A stretch of DNA of 64,000 nt. Origin: Rhodamnia argentea. Taxonomy: Eukaryota > Streptophyta > Magnoliopsida > Myrtales > Myrtaceae. A model generated the notes under the pieces. The model searched no databases. It saw only the letters and a list, made by a program, of their open reading frames with translations, and was not told the origin of the DNA. Positions within the stretch are counted from its first letter, which is position 1. Each line of letters begins with the position of its first letter. Below, piece after piece: positions 61,901 to 64,000 of the stretch. Both the position numbers and the translations under genes were made by a program. The stretch is taken from NCBI RefSeq assembly GCF_020921035.1, contig NC_063150.1, forward strand, positions 34,333,826 to 34,397,825. Direction: 5' to 3'.

Positions 61901-63137
61901 CCTCAATATCAAAATTTTCCACTCTGATCCCTATCAGGAATACAGCAGTTCAAAAGCCGCTATGAAACTTTCTGAATTCGTCAGATGCCCCATTAAAGTT
62001 CAAAGATGTGCTGGCAGAGTTGAGCAGACTGAATTAGTAGTTCAAGTTGACCAAAAGGATGTTGTCCCCGGCGATATTGTCATATTTGAACCAGGGGACC
62101 TGTTTCCTGGTGATGTGCGCCTATTATCCTCAAAGCACCTTGTCGTCAGGTATGGCACCTAGAAAATTTCCTTTAGCATGTGAATGACGATTTCAGAGTC
62201 CTTTTAAGCAGTCTCCTTCTGTAGTTTTACGGGCACCGGTTGATCACCTGGTCACACACTGATTTTTGCACAGTCAGTCCTCATTAACAGGTGAGTCAGT
62301 AACAGCGGACAAGATAGCTGATATCAGGGAAAATCGGAGCACTCCTCTACTTGACTTGAGAAATATATGTTTCATGGTAGGTAAATGCTGTTCAATTTTT
62401 TTTTATTATTTTTTTTGGGGGGCGAGGTGGGGGGGATTTTATGATAGGAAAAAGAATCATAGCTTCTTGCAGTTCAATTGATTACAAGATATAAATTGGG
62501 TCTGCTGAATAAGAATTTAGGTGTATGTCTATATTATCGCAGTAGATCTGAGCATTACGTAGGATCTGCTGAGAAAGATTGAACTATCATGAGTTTCATT
62601 GATTTCTTCCAAACAAAAGGTGGCAAATTCCAATTTGTGTTTGGTTATTTGAGGCCTATTTCTCGGTGATTTTTGTAACTGTTCTCATTTATGAATCCTT
62701 TTTTGTATGCAATATTTCTTACTACAATACTTGCTCAGCAAATATGGTCAAATGTGCATTGTACAGGGAACAAATGTGGTGTCAGGAAGTGGGACTGGTC
62801 TAGTCGTTTCAACTGGATCCAAAACTTACATGAGCACAATATTTTCAAACATTGGGAAGCGAAAGCCTCCAGATGACTTTGAGAGGGGTGTGCGGAGAAT
62901 ATCATATGTTCTTGTTGGTGTAATGCTAGTAGTTGTCGCCATCATAATCTTAACAGAGTACTTCACATCTAAAGAACTGAGTGAGAGCATCCTTTTTGGA
63001 ATTTCTGTGGCGTGTGCGTTGACCCCTCAAATGCTTCCTCTGATAGTTAACACAAGTCTTGCCAAAGGAGCGCTTGCTATGGCCAAGGACAGATGTGTTG
63101 TCAAAAGTATAACTGCTATACGAGACATGGGATCCAT
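58934..63137 (+). CDS. PH1-like P3B-type ATPase (bacterial MgtA/MgtB-related), partial, first six exons
   Basis: Exons 58934-59093, 59185-59301, 61633-61859, 61938-62149, 62274-62376 and 62767-63137 give the first 396 residues; the gene runs off the right edge inside intron 6 (donor GTAAGT at 63138). Start MGRPRSTLPFLAS is the last ATG before the conserved region; an in-frame ATG at 58817 is possible. Seen in order: LPHMVARFLRRLMSG, DGGSRTEAEEKVYSWL, ERDLVFEYVQSTERG, FHPFNIILIVLSVLSYITSD with the next helix, the actuator domain with SQSSLTGES (TGES at 244-247), and a helix pair around ISVACALTPQMLPLIVN (PQMLP at 360-364). The DKTGT aspartate is not in the window. Petunia PH1, a tonoplast P3B ATPase, boosts the proton pump PH5 to hyperacidify vacuoles; the same role here is inferred. 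Confidence 0.93.
60013..60116. repeat. Tandem duplication, 2 x 52 bp, in P3B ATPase intron 2
   Basis: Units starting CCTGGACCATGACA(A/G)TAGG at 60013 and 60065 differ at about three bases. Intron 2 (59302-61632) otherwise holds no gene that I can support. Confidence 0.9.
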
Positions 63138-64000
63138 GTAAGTGTTGAATTAGCAGCATTTTGAGGTGACTGGTCTGCAAGTGCATAAGTACTCATAAAC
63201 ATGCATGCTTTACTTAGAAAATTCATGCACCTTTATCAGGATACCGTATATTACTCTGAAGGCCATATATTCTCTTGCGATAACCTTATGAACACCCTAT
63301 GTATATCCAGTGTCATTATGAGGAAGTTATGGAGACCTCCTTTAGCGAAATTCGACAGGCACTCCTGCTACTGGAGATCTTTCCAGGACCTTCGCCTTTG
63401 ACGAAGTGTCTCTGTTGAGTTACATGAAAGTAGGCGGCTACTTGTGAAAGTTTCCTGATTCTTCAAACATACAAATGTGCAAACTTGCAGTCAACCACTA
63501 GGCGGCATGCAAGCATGTCCACACAAGAAGAGAGAGAGAGACCAACCATGCAACGAGTGAGGATCACACAAGCATTCACACATTTCTCTATTGAGTTGCA
63601 AAAAGTTTAAACATTCTTTCGTTTTGAAGTTATTTTCCCATAATAGAGAAGAAAGCGTGTCTGGGCTAGCGCCCATGTTTGCACAAGGATTAATTTTACT
63701 TCACCACCTAGCTGTCCCATTGTGCACGTCTCCAGTATTAGGCTTTTACTTTCTTTAGTTCATCCAGCTGCCAATTTTCTCAAGCTAGCTATTCTCAGCT
63801 TCATGGTGGTAGCTAATTCTAGCTGCATGTTGCGATATGTCTGTGGCATCTACACCACCGCTCAGTTGTATAGTCTATATTTTGAATATTTCCCCCAGAA
63901 AAGAGCAGCATCATTTTGAATTTCAGAGAGAAAGAAGTTAGCACAGTTCTTCATTATAATTAGTCAGCCACTTAGGATGTCAAAGTCAAGGCCGAAAACA
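63138..64000. other. Start of P3B ATPase intron 6, no exon seen
   Basis: The next expected exon would begin with the continuation of the split Met codon and DILCIDKTGTLT. No such sequence occurs before the window ends, so the intron is longer than 860 bp. A short GA run lies at about 63530. Confidence 0.6.

Overview
The window is nuclear DNA from a flowering plant, most likely a dicot. Genes carry GT-AG introns, are separated by AT-rich spacers full of miniature inverted-repeat elements, and belong to plant families: ATL-type RING-H2, classical arabinogalactan protein, type-1 lipid transfer protein, DETOXIFICATION/MATE and PH1-type P3B ATPase. The overall look (woody-dicot gene set, dense small repeats with GC-rich cores) would fit Eucalyptus/Myrtaceae, but that is an inference and no species is proven by the sequence.

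Layout. 0.7-1.0 kb (-): small coiled-coil SKIP34-like protein. 2.4-7.5 kb (+): five-exon ecdysoneless (ECD/SGT1) homolog. 8.1-8.5 kb (+): J-domain-less DnaJ-type zinc-ribbon protein. 10.1-12.3 kb (-): six-exon IMPACT/UPF0029 protein. 12.9-24.8 kb (-): tandem array of FSH-type serine hydrolases with two intact six-exon genes (15.1-18.1 and 19.1-21.2 kb), one disrupted copy (22.1-24.0 kb) and at least three exon relics. 29.1-29.5 kb (+): GPI-anchored arabinogalactan protein. 33.1-33.6 kb (-): nsLTP1. 38.9-39.2 kb: orphan last exon of a MATE gene. 39.5-41.5 kb (+): broken polytopic membrane-protein gene split by a ~1.3 kb insertion. 43.0-48.7 kb (+): complete eight-exon MATE transporter. 50.7-52.0 kb (-): three-exon ANTH clathrin-assembly protein. 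54.8-55.4 kb (-): broken ATL RING-H2 gene. 58.9 kb to the right edge (+): first six exons of a PH1-like P3B ATPase; the phosphorylation-site exon lies beyond the window.

The genes do not form a pathway; this is ordinary plant gene order. The strongest local stories are duplication and decay (FSH array, MATE terminal-exon relic, ATL and membrane-protein pseudogenes) and the mobile-element landscape. Several non-autonomous elements, some with clear 8-bp target duplications, share a modular interior: a pyrimidine tract, a GC-rich core and a purine tract, lying inside different terminal repeats. No retrovirus-like or other capsid-bearing element was recognised, and no wholly new biological system can be claimed from the sequence alone.
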